From the NCBI GenBank assembly GCA_002706765.1, contig PAJV01000076.1, positions 1-64,000 of the forward strand: DNA of 64,000 nt. The letters run 5' to 3'. Made by a program: the position numbers and the translations under genes. Shown here piece after piece: positions 33,433 through 44,200 of this stretch. Below the pieces are notes generated by a model. The model saw only the letters and a list, made by a program, of their open reading frames with translations, searched no databases and was not told the origin of the DNA. The DNA comes from Gimesia sp. (GTDB taxonomy: Bacteria > Planctomycetota > Planctomycetia > Planctomycetales > Planctomycetaceae). Every line of letters starts with the position of its first letter. The first letter of the stretch is position 1.

Positions 33433-34874
33433 GCAGCAAACAGAAGCTACCTGTTGTCACTGATCAATCTAAATTAACAGCGCGGAGCCGTTCCCAGGGG
33501 AAAGGCTCCGTTTCTGTTGATGGTGAACTCGAAAAAAAGAACGAGTTCAAGGCACCATTGCTTGCGAATGTGAAAAACCCACAGGCGTTCTGGAACGAGT
33601 ATTTTTCCAAGCGTAAGCCAGCTCCCGATGTGGTGAATGATCTGATTTTCAATCTGCATCAGTCCGGCAAACATGAGCATGTGATTGCTGCCATCAATGC
33701 CGCGTTGATCAATAATCAATCTCAGCCGTGGATGTATGACGTACTGGCATTATCCATGGAAATTGCCGGGCGTCCTCAGCAGGAAATTCAGCGTGTGTTA
33801 CTTTCCCGCATCGATTTTTCTGCTACCGATGTGCCCAGTATGGTTTATTCCGCCGCGTATCTTTCCCGTTTTGAGGCTGATGAACAGGCACTGAAGCTTT
33901 ATCAACAGGCTGCAAAACTGCAACCCGCCCGCCCCGAGTCTTATATCATGGGGTTAAGGCTGGCGACCAAACTGAAGGATGCCGAAGCCATTCTGTGGGC
34001 GGCTACGGGAATCCTGACACATGTCTGGATCAAAGATCATCAGCAATTACATGTCAAAGCATTGAATGCATTAGCTGATCTGGAACAGTCGTTAAATAAA
34101 GCAGGGCGAAAAGCAGAAGCTGAGCGAGTCAGATCTGCCAGAAAAGCGGCTCTGGAGCGCGATTTGAAACTGGAACTCACCTGGAACGGAGATGGTGACC
34201 TGGATTTGATCGTAGAAGAGCCCAAAGGGACTGTCTGTTCTTTTGAAGCTCCCTTGACTGCGGGTGGGGGAGTACTTCTGAATGACGGGTATGGCCCGAA
34301 ACAGGAAAACTGTATTGAAGAGTATCTCTGTGCAAGCGGATTCCCGGGAAACTATACTGTTCGAGTCCGCTATGTATCCGGGAATATTGTCGGGCAGAGA
34401 GCGAAACTGAAAATCACTCGTTACGCAGGCACAGAGCAGCCTGTAGTTGAAACGATGATTGTTCCGCTGGCAAAAGAGGATCAGCTGATTCGGATCAATC
34501 TGGAAAAAGGCAGACGCGATAAGAAATCACAGGTCCCGGGTTCGCCTCAAAATACCGAGAAAACCAGTCGTCTGCGAAATCGTCATCTGACTGATCCGGC
34601 AGGCAAGCTTTCGAGAAGCGCTCGAGAATCTCTGAACAGCTTTCGGGTTTCCAGACAGGTGGGAGTTTCAACCGGGCAGCAGTCTCCCTTTGTAACGGGA
34701 GTACAAAACACGGGTGGCATAGCCAGTCAGCCAGTGATTACTGTCATTCCTGAAGGGATCAGCCTGACAGGGGCAGCAGTGGTTTCATCGGATCGCAGGT
34801 ATGTCAGGTTGTCTTTGTCGCCGCAGTTCACGAACGTCACTGAGATTTTTACATTCAGTTTCATGAATCCCTGA
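33405..34874 (+). CDS. TPR-like and DUF2135-like C-terminal part, in the -1 frame of the VWA gene
   Basis: The frame is open from before the A9 run and reads TSDPEVGSKQKLPVVTDQSK and onwards without a stop into AFWNEYFSKRKPAPDVVNDL, TPR-like helices (about 100-280 residues from the run), and a beta domain with LTWNGDGDLDLIVEEPKG and GFPGNYTVRVRYVSG, as in YfaP/DUF2135 proteins. It ends with a basic, Ser-rich region. There is no ATG with a ribosome site: the first candidate start is TTG 33558. DUF2135-type domains often accompany VWA domains, so this is best seen as the second half of the same protein, reached by -1 frameshifting or transcript slippage, unless the A9 is a sequencing error. Confidence 0.7.
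   Translation, partial: QKKTSDPEVGSKQKLPVVTDQSKLTARSRSQGKGSVSVDGELEKKNEFKAPLLANVKNPQAFWNEYFSKRKPAPDVVNDLIFNLHQSGKHEHVIAAINAALINNQSQPWMYDVLALSMEIAGRPQQEIQRVLLSRIDFSATDVPSMVYSAAYLSRFEADEQALKLYQQAAKLQPARPESYIMGLRLATKLKDAEAILWAATGILTHVWIKDHQQLHVKALNALADLEQSLNKAGRKAEAERVRSARKAALERDLKLELTWNGDGDLDLIVEEPKGTVCSFEAPLTAGGGVLLNDGYGPKQENCIEEYLCASGFPGNYTVRVRYVSGNIVGQRAKLKITRYAGTEQPVVETMIVPLAKEDQLIRINLEKGRRDKKSQVPGSPQNTEKTSRLRNRHLTDPAGKLSRSARESLNSFRVSRQVGVSTGQQSPFVTGVQNTGGIASQPVITVIPEGISLTGAAVVSSDRRYVRLSLSPQFTNVTEIFTFSFMNP
33406..33414 (+). other. A9 run at the frame break (candidate slippery site)
   Basis: CTC-AAA-AAA-AAA-CCA in the VWA frame. Adding one A, or slipping back one base, gives CTC-AAA-AAA-AAA-ACC-AGT and joins the downstream frame. 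Runs of nine A's are known sites of RNA-polymerase slippage and contain A-AAA-AAA shift heptamers. Confidence 0.6.
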
Positions 34875-34905
34875 TCGCATTTCAGGGGTTTTACAGACCA
34901 GTCTC

Positions 34906-35937
34906 TCAGCGAACAAGCCCGGGAGTCACATCCAGGTCAAGTGATGCGATTCGACCCTGGTCCAGATGATGCCAGGCAATCGCAGCCATGGCGGCATTGT
35001 CGGTGCACAGATCTGGAGGGGCAAGACTCAGGTGGCACCCTGTCTGCTTTGTCATTTCCTCCAGTCGCTCTCGCAGTAAGGTATTCGCTGCTACCCCTCC
35101 GCCTACACAGAGCGTAGAGTACCCATACCGGGTCAAAGCCTGCTTGCATTTGGCGACCAGAACATCGACGACGGTAGCCTGAAAGCTGGCTGCGAGATCA
35201 GCAACGCGTTCTGCAGTCAGGGCCGGTGGCTGTTTCCTGGCTCCAGGATTCCCCAGCGCTTCATATAAAACCGCCGTTTTCAGGCCACTGAAGCTGAATC
35301 GCAGTTCCGGGTCTTTCAGAAAAGTACGGGGAAATGGAAATGCTTTCGGGTTCCCCTGCCGGGCGGCTTTTTGAATGGAAGGGCCTCCGGGATAAGTCAG
35401 GCCGAGAATCTTGGCGACTTTATCAAAGGCTTCGCCTGCTGCATCATCAATGGTCGCACCGATCAGGTCAAACTGCAGAGTTTCCGAACAGTGATACAGG
35501 TTCGTGTGGCCTCCGCTGACAACCAGGCCGATGGCCGGAAACAGGGGCCGCTCTTCCTGCATCTGACAGGCAAACAAATGACCTTCAATGTGATTGACTG
35601 CGATCAAGGGGATCTCAAGTGTGAGTGCCAGCGTTTTGGCAGCCGTCAGGCCGATCAGCAGCGATCCAACCAGCCCGGGTTCTGTGGCTACTGCGACAGC
35701 CGTCAGTTGGTCCAGCGTAATTCCGGCCTGGCTTAAAGCATCATCAATGACGGGCAAAATGCGCTCCAGGTGTGCCCGCGAAGCGATTTCGGGGACAACA
35801 CCCCCGAATTTTTCATGCAGCCTCGTCTGGGAAGAGACGACATTCGAAAGAATCCGCATCTCACGTGTGATCACCGCAGCGGCGGTCTCGTCACAGGAAG
35901 ATTCAATGGCCAGGAGATAGTCTTCAGATTGATTCAT
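34906..35937 (-). CDS. tsaD: tRNA N6-adenosine threonylcarbamoyltransferase TsaD
   Basis: 343 residues, full length. It transfers the threonylcarbamoyl group to A37 of ANN-decoding tRNAs, with TsaB and TsaE. Motifs: [18 protein letters not shown] (metal ligands), [39 protein letters not shown] and [16 protein letters not shown] with [12 protein letters not shown]. All are typical of the ASKHA fold of TsaD/Kae1. It is a single gene, separated from the S41 protease upstream by a terminator. Confidence 0.97.
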   Translation of the reverse strand: MNQSEDYLLAIESSCDETAAAVITREMRILSNVVSSQTRLHEKFGGVVPEIASRAHLERILPVIDDALSQAGITLDQLTAVAVATEPGLVGSLLIGLTAAKTLALTLEIPLIAVNHIEGHLFACQMQEERPLFPAIGLVVSGGHTNLYHCSETLQFDLIGATIDDAAGEAFDKVAKILGLTYPGGPSIQKAARQGNPKAFPFPRTFLKDPELRFSFSGLKTAVLYEALGNPGARKQPPALTAERVADLAASFQATVVDVLVAKCKQALTRYGYSTLCVGGGVAANTLLRERLEEMTKQTGCHLSLAPPDLCTDNAAMAAIAWHHLDQGRIASLDLDVTPGLVR

Positions 35938-35965
35938 AGAGGGAAGTTACGGTATTTGAAATAAA

Positions 35966-36007
35966 AAAGCGACTGTCGGGACCAGACTGATTCCCGAAAG
36001 TCGCTTT
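35966..36007 (-). terminator. Intrinsic terminator after the S41 protease
   Basis: On the minus strand AAAGCGACT and AGTCGCTTT form the outer stem and GGGA/TCCC an inner one, followed by TTTTTT. It separates the protease from tsaD. Confidence 0.8.
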
Positions 36008-36102
36008 CCATTGAGAACAGGCTGTTGTCATTCAGGTCACAGACCAGCATGAGGTGGCAATTTAGCTTGAATCTGCTACGACATCAGCTGCAGAAGAAAT
36101 CA

Positions 36103-37551
36103 TCAGGTGGTTTGAATCACCAGGGGTGCTTTTGCCGGTTGTGGAAGTGCGGCTGCTTTCTTGGCAGGTTTCGCGTCCTTTTCAGCCGGCTTTTTCTCTG
36201 CCTTTTCAGTTTCTTCTTTGGCATCAGGTTTCGTTTCTTCATTCAACGCAGACTTGATATAATCTAATGCCAGATCAAGCTGTTTATCTTTGAATTCAGT
36301 ATCCAGTTTAGCATTATGATCCAGAATATCGCGGTTGCGTCGGTAATCGCCGAACGCTTCCAGTTCTTCATCAGTCAGTCTCAGGCGGTACTTGTCGTCG
36401 GGAGTAACACCCCAGACGTCTGAATCTTTCGCTCCCGGAAAACGGTGGATATTTTTACCGCTGGGTCTGTGATAACTGGCGGTCGTCAGCTTGAGGGCGC
36501 TGTCTCCCTCTTCCAGTTCGATCACATTCTGTACGCTGCCTTTGCCCCAGGTTCTCTCCCCGACAATGACCGCCCGTTTGTGATCCTGCAGACAGGCTGA
36601 AACGATCTCACTGGCAGAAGCGGAATAACGGTTGACGAGAATTGCCATGGGGAATCCGTCGTAAGTGCCTTCGGCAGTCGCTTCCCACTTGCGGTTACGG
36701 CTGTTTCGTCCTTCCGTACTCACAATTTTCCCGGACTTGATGAACATGTCCGAGATCTCTGTTGCCTGAGAAAGTAAACCGCCGGGGTTGAATCTCAAGT
36801 CCAGAATGAGGGCTTTCATTCCCTGTTTCTTCAGGTCCTCGATCGCAGCCTGTAACTCTTCTGCACTGTGACGGCTAAAGTGTGTGAGCCGGATATACCC
36901 GATCTTTTCTTTCTTATCGAGCATGTAATCCCAGGAATCATCAGATTTATAAGTGTCACCCAGAACTGTGGCGACATGGATTAACTCGCGCGTGACTGTT
37001 AAGGGGATCGCTTCTTCAGAACCCTTGTGAATGACTGATATGCTGACTGATTCTCCCGCCCGGCCCTTCAGGGTTTTAATTGCCTCGGGAAGCGTAAACC
37101 CTTTGGTTGATTTTCCCTCGATCGTGTCAATCACATCACCGGCACGAATACCAGCTTTGTAGGCGGGAGTCCCTGGCAGGGGGGTCATGACAGTCAGTCG
37201 TCTGCCATTGTTTTCGTCGATGTGAACCTGAATGCCGATGCCGCCGAATTCCTGCTCGACGACCTGGTTAAACCGGGACAGATCCTTGGGGCTGATATAA
37301 TTTGAGTACTGGTCCAGTTCCTCTACCATGCCCCGGATTGCTGCTTCAACCAGAATACGACGGTCGATATCTTTCACATAGTTTCGTTCGATTTGCTCGT
37401 AGGTGTCTGCGAACAGTTTCATCATCTGGTAATAGTCGTCATCCTTCTCTTTCTCACTGCTTTTTTCATCCGCAAAACTGAATTGCGGAACGATCGAGAA
37501 GAGGATCAGGCTGAGGAGAGAGAACGAACTGATCAAGCGGAATTTTTGCAT
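36103..37551 (-). CDS. C-terminal processing protease (S41, CtpA/Prc type)
   Basis: 482 residues. A signal peptide (1-26) ends at SFA. It has a helical domain, a PDZ domain (about 100-185; GIGIQVHIDENNGR, GIRAGDVIDTIEGKS), then the S41 catalytic core: DLRFNPGG, NRYSASASEIVSA with the nucleophile Ser, and GERTWGKGSVQ with the catalytic Lys. The end is a Lys/Ala/Pro/Glu-rich tail of about 45 residues. It acts in the periplasm, cutting proteins at their C-termini. ATG 37551 follows AAGGAA. The promoter candidate at 37686-37714 precedes it. Confidence 0.95.
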   Translation of the reverse strand: MQKFRLISSFSLLSLILFSIVPQFSFADEKSSEKEKDDDYYQMMKLFADTYEQIERNYVKDIDRRILVEAAIRGMVEELDQYSNYISPKDLSRFNQVVEQEFGGIGIQVHIDENNGRRLTVMTPLPGTPAYKAGIRAGDVIDTIEGKSTKGFTLPEAIKTLKGRAGESVSISVIHKGSEEAIPLTVTRELIHVATVLGDTYKSDDSWDYMLDKKEKIGYIRLTHFSRHSAEELQAAIEDLKKQGMKALILDLRFNPGGLLSQATEISDMFIKSGKIVSTEGRNSRNRKWEATAEGTYDGFPMAILVNRYSASASEIVSACLQDHKRAVIVGERTWGKGSVQNVIELEEGDSALKLTTASYHRPSGKNIHRFPGAKDSDVWGVTPDDKYRLRLTDEELEAFGDYRRNRDILDHNAKLDTEFKDKQLDLALDYIKSALNEETKPDAKEETEKAEKKPAEKDAKPAKKAAALPQPAKAPLVIQTT

Positions 37552-37894
37552 GGACGATTCCTTATGAGATATACAGAACACAATTCAAGCCCGAAGAACT
37601 GCATGTTCGCCAGGGCCTGAAAATGTTTTGTCTGGTGTCGAAACTCGTGAGAGCTTCCTTTTCATTTCTATAAGTGTAGGCGATCTGTAAAGCACTGGCA
37701 AGATTTGCTGTCAAAACTGAGGGTTTAAAACCGGTTTCTCCTGGAATTCATTCTGAAATTGAATTCTCCTGCCCGGCCGGATACATTGCACAGGGGCTGT
37801 TATTGAATCTCAGGATTCAGGACACCCAGGTCAAAATAAGGCCTGCCCAAACAGGGCGATTGATATTACTTCTTAAGACCGGGTAAGGCCATCC
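37552..37894. other. Divergent region between S41 protease and addB
   Basis: About 340 bases without genes. It holds the minus-strand promoter at 37686-37714. For addB I see only a weak AAGG ribosome site at 37885-37888 and no clear promoter. Confidence 0.45.
37686..37714 (-). promoter_or_regulatory. Sigma-70-type promoter for the S41 protease
   Basis: On the minus strand TTGACA (37709-37714) and TTTACA (37686-37691) are 17 bases apart. The -35 is consensus; the -10 is poor. Confidence 0.5.
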
Positions 37895-40800
37895 ATGCAG
37901 CCTGAAGTTCAAATTTTAACAGGTATAGCCGGTTCCGGCAAAACGGATCGCCTGCTGAAAGAGTATCGCCGGGCGCTTCAGGAAGGTCTGAAAAGGCATA
38001 TCCCCGGTAATACTCTCTGGATCTCTCCGACTGTGCGGTCCCGCAGACAGGTGCTGGACCAGCTCCTCTGTCCGGAAATGCCGGTTTGTTTTGCTCCTCA
38101 TGTATATACTTTTGAAGCCTTTGCCGAGACAATTTTACAGTCACTCGATCAGCCTGTTCAGACCCTGCCTGAGATCTCCAAACGTTATCTGCTGAGGAGT
38201 ATTGTGGATGATCTGATTGCCTCAGGCCAAATCCAGTATTTCAGTTCCATCGCGGGAACGTCCGGATTTCTGGATCTGATCTCGCATTTCATCTCCGAAT
38301 TGAAACGGGAAGAAATCTGGCCGGAACAGTTTTCCGAGGCATGTGCCCGTTTGAAAACCGATTCCCGCCAGAAGGATCAGGAACTGGGGTTCATCTATGA
38401 CCGCTATCAAGTCGCGCTACACGAGATGCGGCGTTATGATTCTGAGGGACGTTTCTGGTCTGCCCGGACTGCGCTGCAGGAAGGGATGTGGGGCCCTTTC
38501 GGGCAGTTTGATCTGATCGTGCTGGATGGATTTGCTGATTTCACCCATACCCAATACGAGATCCTGGAACTGCTGGCTGCCAGAACCAGCAGGCTGCTGA
38601 TTTCACTTCCACTGGAAAATGAGTCACGCAGGCAGGATCTGTTTGCAAAATCAATGGTCGCCCGGCAGGTTCTTGAAAGCAGATTGCCGGGAACGATCCG
38701 TTGTATCGCCTGCGAACGCGATGAACGAGCCGATTCGCGGACTCAAATTTGCGAGGCATTATTTGCTAATCCTCGCGAGATCAAACCATCAGAGGCAGGG
38801 GATCAGATTCAGGTACTGGCGGTCGCCGGTCAGAGGAATGAAATGGAAGTCCTCGCGGTCGAAGTAAAACAGTTGCTGCTCAAAGGGGTTCCGCCTGAAG
38901 AAATTGCGCTGGTATTTCGTTCGACACGGGAGTATGGCGACCTGATTCATGAAACCTTATCTGCAGCCGGGATTCCTTACTTCCTGGGGCAGGAACAGGA
39001 GTTTTCCCGGTTCTCCGTGGTCAGGGCTATTTTTGCGTTCCTGCAGATAGAGCTCGATAACTGGTCGTTCGACAGTCTGATGTCCATTCTGGATTCGAAT
39101 TATTTTTCTCCTGACTGGCCGGAATATCAGTCAGGAGCAGCGGTGCGTTGTCTTTCCCGGATCTTACGACAACTGAAGATCGACTCCGGTAAGAACGATA
39201 TTTTAAACGCCCTGGAGAAGGAATGCAGCAAAGCCAGCGAGCTTTGTATCCGTTATCCCGATCAACCGAAACGAAAATTAGTACTGCGGGAAGTGGAATC
39301 TGCATTTCAACTCGCCAAGCGACTTTCCAGTGAAACGCAGAGGTTGAGAGGCAAAGAACTGTTTGTGACCTGGATTGAAATTCTGATTTCACTCGCGAAT
39401 GAATTTGGGTTACCCAAAGTCTGGTCCCAGGGAGAAGACAGTGCCAGTACGCTCGATCAACGTGATCAACTGGTCTGGGATCGATTTCAGAAACTCCTGT
39501 TTCATGCCGTTTCTGAGGTCGATCAGATTGAACAGTTTCATCAGCGGGAAGCCGTTCCCCAGGATTTACTGACGTTTCGGAGTTTGTTGCTGGATTTGCT
39601 GGAACAGCAGACACTCACCTTACAAACGGAAGAAGCAGGGCGGATTCAGGTTCTGGATGCGTCGCAGTTGAGAAATCTGAGTGTTCCCTGGCTGCTGGTG
39701 GGGGGGCTCAGTGAAGCCAGTTTTCCCCGCAGCCATCGCGAGGATTGTCTTTACAGTGAAAAAGACCGGGGGGACTTGAATGAACATGGGCTGTCTCTGA
39801 AGCGCCATGCAAATCAGCAGCAGGAAGAAATGCTGTTGTTCTATGAAGTGATGACGCGATTCTCGAAGCGACTCATTCTCAGCTATCCCGCCATCAGCTC
39901 AACAGGACAGCCATTATTTCCCAGTCCCTACCTGTCCGCATTAATCGATCTGTTTGAGCCGGGGACACTTTCGGTTCGGCAGGTGGGGGAGTTGAATCCA
40001 CTGCCTCGTCGTGAGCAGGCGATGTCATCACGCGATCTGCGGATTCTGGCGATTGACGAATTGAAACGGAATCAGCCCGGGCTGTTTCTGAAAATTCTGG
40101 AAGAACCGGAACTGCAATCGACGGCCCGAAATATTCTGGGAGCTGCGGAAATGGCAGTGGCCCGATTTGAGCAGGAAGGCTTTACCGAATTTGAAGGAGT
40201 CATGGTTTCCGCAGCTTCCCGACAGGCGATCCGTGAGCGGTTTCCGCAGGACTATGAATTCAGTACCACTCAACTGGAGCTGTATCTGGCCTGTCCCTTT
40301 CAGTTTTTTGCACAGAATGTGTTGGGGATTGAGGTGCCGGAACCTCCGGAATTAAGAACGAATTTCCTGCAGCGGGGGATTCACGTTCACAGTATTCTGA
40401 CCCGCTTGTATGAACGACTCAGTGTCGAAGGACCCGGCGCCCAGCTGTATGCCGCTGACCAGATTGAGCCCCTGTTTCTTGAATTGCTGGAAAAGCGCGT
40501 CTCGGATTCTGATGCCGAATCCAAACTGCAGCAGGTATTACAGCTGATTGAGAAACAGATTCTGAAAGACTGGGGAAGCCTGTTTGCCGAACAGTCAGAA
40601 ACTTATGGTCAACTGTTTGAGGAACTATGGGATCGTGTTCCCGAGATAGTGGGCCGAGAGGTTCCGTTTGGTAAAGTGCCCGGGGAACCCGATCCATCAC
40701 AAAGGCAGTATCAACATCTGACTCTGGGGAGCGGTTCGCGTGAGACTCGCATTCGGGGGCAGATTGACCGGATTGACGTAGGATCGGTCAATGGCCAGAA

Positions 40801-41275
40801 GTATTTCAATATCATTGACTATAAAACCGGGCGCAGTGTTCCTTCTTCTACGGAAATACGATCCGGTAAGAAGCTGCAACTGGCCTTATACCTGATTGCG
40901 GCGCGGCGACTGCAAATGATTGACACTGACGCGGAACCCTTTCATCTGGGGTACTGGAAGATTCAGGAATCCGGTTTTGTGATGCCTTTGCAATCTGCCC
41001 GAAAGAAAATAGTGGAACCGATCTCAGCTGAAGATCTGGAAATTCTGGAAGTGACACTGGAAGGTCTGGTTCCGCATCTGGCCGCTTTAATTCGCAGTGG
41101 ATTCTTTCCCGTGCAGGTGGATGAAAAAATTGCACACCTCGACCAGGCTTTTCAATCGGTCTGTCGTGCTTCCCAGGTGGAGAGCTATCGAGACAGCCTG
41201 GGCAAGCAGATCGATCTGCTGCAGTTTACCGATTCTGAACCGGATTCCAACACCGAACATTCACCAGCCCCCTGA
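37895..41275 (+). CDS. addB: AddB-like helicase-fold/nuclease subunit
   Basis: 1,126 residues. It begins ILTGIAGSGKTDRLL (Walker A) and continues through a UvrD-like fold with FDLIVLDGFADFTHTQ and VPWLLVGGLSEASFPRS. It ends with a RecB-type PD-(D/E)xK nuclease: GQIDRID and FNIIDYKTGRS, preceded by a His in RGIHVHSIL. AddB of Bacillus has four cysteines for an Fe-S cluster around the nuclease; here LACPFQFF is the first, and the C-terminal group is reduced to a single Cys, so the cluster is probably missing. It processes double-strand breaks with AddA, whose gene follows nine bases later. Confidence 0.88.
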   Translation: MQPEVQILTGIAGSGKTDRLLKEYRRALQEGLKRHIPGNTLWISPTVRSRRQVLDQLLCPEMPVCFAPHVYTFEAFAETILQSLDQPVQTLPEISKRYLLRSIVDDLIASGQIQYFSSIAGTSGFLDLISHFISELKREEIWPEQFSEACARLKTDSRQKDQELGFIYDRYQVALHEMRRYDSEGRFWSARTALQEGMWGPFGQFDLIVLDGFADFTHTQYEILELLAARTSRLLISLPLENESRRQDLFAKSMVARQVLESRLPGTIRCIACERDERADSRTQICEALFANPREIKPSEAGDQIQVLAVAGQRNEMEVLAVEVKQLLLKGVPPEEIALVFRSTREYGDLIHETLSAAGIPYFLGQEQEFSRFSVVRAIFAFLQIELDNWSFDSLMSILDSNYFSPDWPEYQSGAAVRCLSRILRQLKIDSGKNDILNALEKECSKASELCIRYPDQPKRKLVLREVESAFQLAKRLSSETQRLRGKELFVTWIEILISLANEFGLPKVWSQGEDSASTLDQRDQLVWDRFQKLLFHAVSEVDQIEQFHQREAVPQDLLTFRSLLLDLLEQQTLTLQTEEAGRIQVLDASQLRNLSVPWLLVGGLSEASFPRSHREDCLYSEKDRGDLNEHGLSLKRHANQQQEEMLLFYEVMTRFSKRLILSYPAISSTGQPLFPSPYLSALIDLFEPGTLSVRQVGELNPLPRREQAMSSRDLRILAIDELKRNQPGLFLKILEEPELQSTARNILGAAEMAVARFEQEGFTEFEGVMVSAASRQAIRERFPQDYEFSTTQLELYLACPFQFFAQNVLGIEVPEPPELRTNFLQRGIHVHSILTRLYERLSVEGPGAQLYAADQIEPLFLELLEKRVSDSDAESKLQQVLQLIEKQILKDWGSLFAEQSETYGQLFEELWDRVPEIVGREVPFGKVPGEPDPSQRQYQHLTLGSGSRETRIRGQIDRIDVGSVNGQKYFNIIDYKTGRSVPSSTEIRSGKKLQLALYLIAARRLQMIDTDAEPFHLGYWKIQESGFVMPLQSARKKIVEPISAEDLEILEVTLEGLVPHLAALIRSGFFPVQVDEKIAHLDQAFQSVCRASQVESYRDSLGKQIDLLQFTDSEPDSNTEHSPAP

Positions 41276-41284
41276 CGAGAGCAC

Positions 41285-44200
41285 ATGTCGAAGCAACCTA
41301 CTTATACCGATCAGCAGGCCGCGGCCATCAATACGCGTGATGCTTCCATTGCGCTGTCTGCCGGGGCCGGTTGTGGCAAGACGTTTGTACTCACACAGCG
41401 GTTTTTAAAACTGATTGAGCCAGGAGCACCCCCCGATCGGCTCAGCCATATTGTTGCAATCACCTTTACAGAGCGGGCCGCCCGGGAGATGCGGGACCGG
41501 ATTCGGGAAACCTGCCTGGATCAGTTGAAGAACTGTCCGCCGGAAGAAGTGAATCACTGGCAGGCTGTCATTCGAGGTCTGGATTCGGCACGCATCAGCA
41601 CAATTCACTCTTTTTGTACCTCCATTCTGCGGAGCCATGCAGTCAGTGCCCGGCTCGATCCTCATTTTGGACTGCTGGAGCAGGGGACCAGTGACACTTT
41701 TTTACGAAAAGTCGTTCATGAAGCCGTCCATGATCTGTTGAAACAGGAAAATGCGGACTGCATTCAATTAGTCTACCGCTTTGGTCTGGAACGAACCTAC
41801 GAGCTGTTGATTGCCCTGGTCCCTCAGCAGTTTCGCATTGAGTTTGAAGAGTTTCGCGAACTGGCTCCAGAACAGCTGGCAGGACGCATGCGCGATTACT
41901 GGGAGCAGGTTTATATCCCCCTGCAACTCGCAGAGATCGCTCATGCGGATGCGACGCAGCATCTATTAAGATTGATGAACTCAAATCAGCCCACCAATCC
42001 CAAAATGCGCGAGCGGTTTCAGGTACTCAAGGCTCGCCTTCCCGAGTTATTAAACGGCGCGCCCCGGTTACGAGAAGAATTGCTGGGGACCTTGATGAAT
42101 CATGCGAAAGTGCAGGGGGCCGGGACCAAAAAAGACTGGGATGACGTCAACGTTTATGAACAGATCCGCGATGGATTCAAAGATTTGCGAGATGCTTTGA
42201 AACCGGTTTACGAGACGTTGTCACCCGATCCAGCCGGTTTTCTTTCCGCGGCGGAATTCAGTCTGGTCGTGTTAAGAGTGACCGAATATGCCGCGAAATG
42301 CTATCAGGAGAATAAAGCGGAAAAAGGACTGTTGGACTTTGATGACCTGCTGCTGCAGACACGGGACCTGTTTCGTCGCGATCCGCATGCCCGGCAAAGG
42401 GCTGCTGCGGGAATTCAATACCTGATGGTGGATGAGTTTCAGGATACCGATCCTGTGCAGAGCGAAATCGTTCGTGCGTTATGTGGGAAAGAACTGTTAA
42501 CCGGGAAACTGTTTCTGGTAGGGGATGCCAAGCAGTCCATTTATCGATTCCGACGGGCCGACCCGGAAGTCTTTCACAAGCTGAGGCAGGAAATTCCTGA
42601 AAAGGGTCGGCTCCCGTTAAGCACGAATTTCCGCAGCCAGCCCGCGATTCTGAATTTTACGAACTGTCTGTTTGCTTCCGCTATGGAACTTTATTACGAA
42701 GCGCTGACGCCTTTCGATCAGCAACAACACTCACCCATCCCGGGAATCGAGTTCCTGTTTGCCTCTCCTGATGACCCGGACATCAAGTTGGCCGATGCGC
42801 TCCGCGACATCGAAGCAGACTGGATTGCGGCTCGCATTCGTCAGTTACTGGAAGATGAAACCCCCCGCATCTGGTCGAAAAACCCGCAGACCGGTGAGCG
42901 GGAATTGAGACGGGTTGAACCCGGTGATATCTGCATTCTGTTTCGTTCGCTGTCGAGTGTCAGCCTGTATGAAAAAGCGTTACAGCAACGTGATCTGGAT
43001 TATTACCTGGTCGGTGGCCGTGCTTTTTACGCGCAGCAGGAAATTTATGATCTGAGTAACCTGTGTCAGTACCTCGACAGCAGCGATGATGAGTTAAGCC
43101 TGCTGGGACTGTTGCGTTCTCCGTTCTTCAGTCTGTCTGACGATACGATTTATGCCATCACCCGTCACGCGGAAAGTCTGACCGCAGCGATGCAGATCCC
43201 GCCGCCAGACGATGTGCGGCCCGAACAGAAACGCCAGGTGCTGTATGCCCAGACCGTGCTTCAGGAACTGCGCGCGAAAAAAGACCGGTTGTCACTGGTG
43301 GAATTATTGAACCTGGCTCTGGAACGAACCGGATATGATGCCGCCCTGCTCAATGAATTTCTGGGTGATCGCAAACTGGCTAACCTGCGAAAACTGATCG
43401 AGCTGGCCCGTAACTTTGAAGCGTCCGGCCTGTTTACCCTGAAGGACTTTGTTCAACGGATTCGGGATTCGATTCTGGAAGAGAGTAAAGAAGAGCTGGC
43501 GGCGACTCTACCTGAAACCAGCGATGTCATTCGACTGATGACGATCCATCAGTCCAAGGGACTGGAATTTCCTGTCGTCATTGTTGCCGACATGGATCGT
43601 AAATCACCTGGAGCTTCCAGAAATCCGTTCCTGCATCCACAATGGGGGGCGCTCCTGAACTTACCCGCTGTACGAGGAGTGACTCCGGAAAACTTCGCAT
43701 TCAAAATGCATCGTGCGATCGAACAGACAGCCGACGAAGACGAAACCGTCAGACTATTATACGTGGCCGTGACCCGCGCGGCTGATTATCTGATTCTCTC
43801 TGCCGGTTTACCCTATGATCGCAGAGTGCAATCTCCCTGGATGAAACTGCTGGCGCGCCACTTTGATCTTTCAACGGGACTCCCGACCCTGGATCCCTAC
43901 CTGGGACGGTTCACCATGGGGAATATTCCCGCAGAGCAGATTCCGGAAATTCGCGTGCATCTGAATCAGCCTCAAACCGAAACGAAACCAGCAAAGAAAA
44001 TCAAAGAATTAAAACCCAGCCAGTTCCGGTCTGTTCTCGAACAGGGAACTCCCGGTGACTACCCGGAGACATGTAAAATCTTTTTGCCTCAACAACTCAG
44101 GCGATCGCAATTCAGTGTGTCACAACTGGAAGTGACGGATGCCTTGTTGCGGGAACTGCCTGAACCACACTACCCCGTGCTGGCAGCGGCGGATTTGCTG

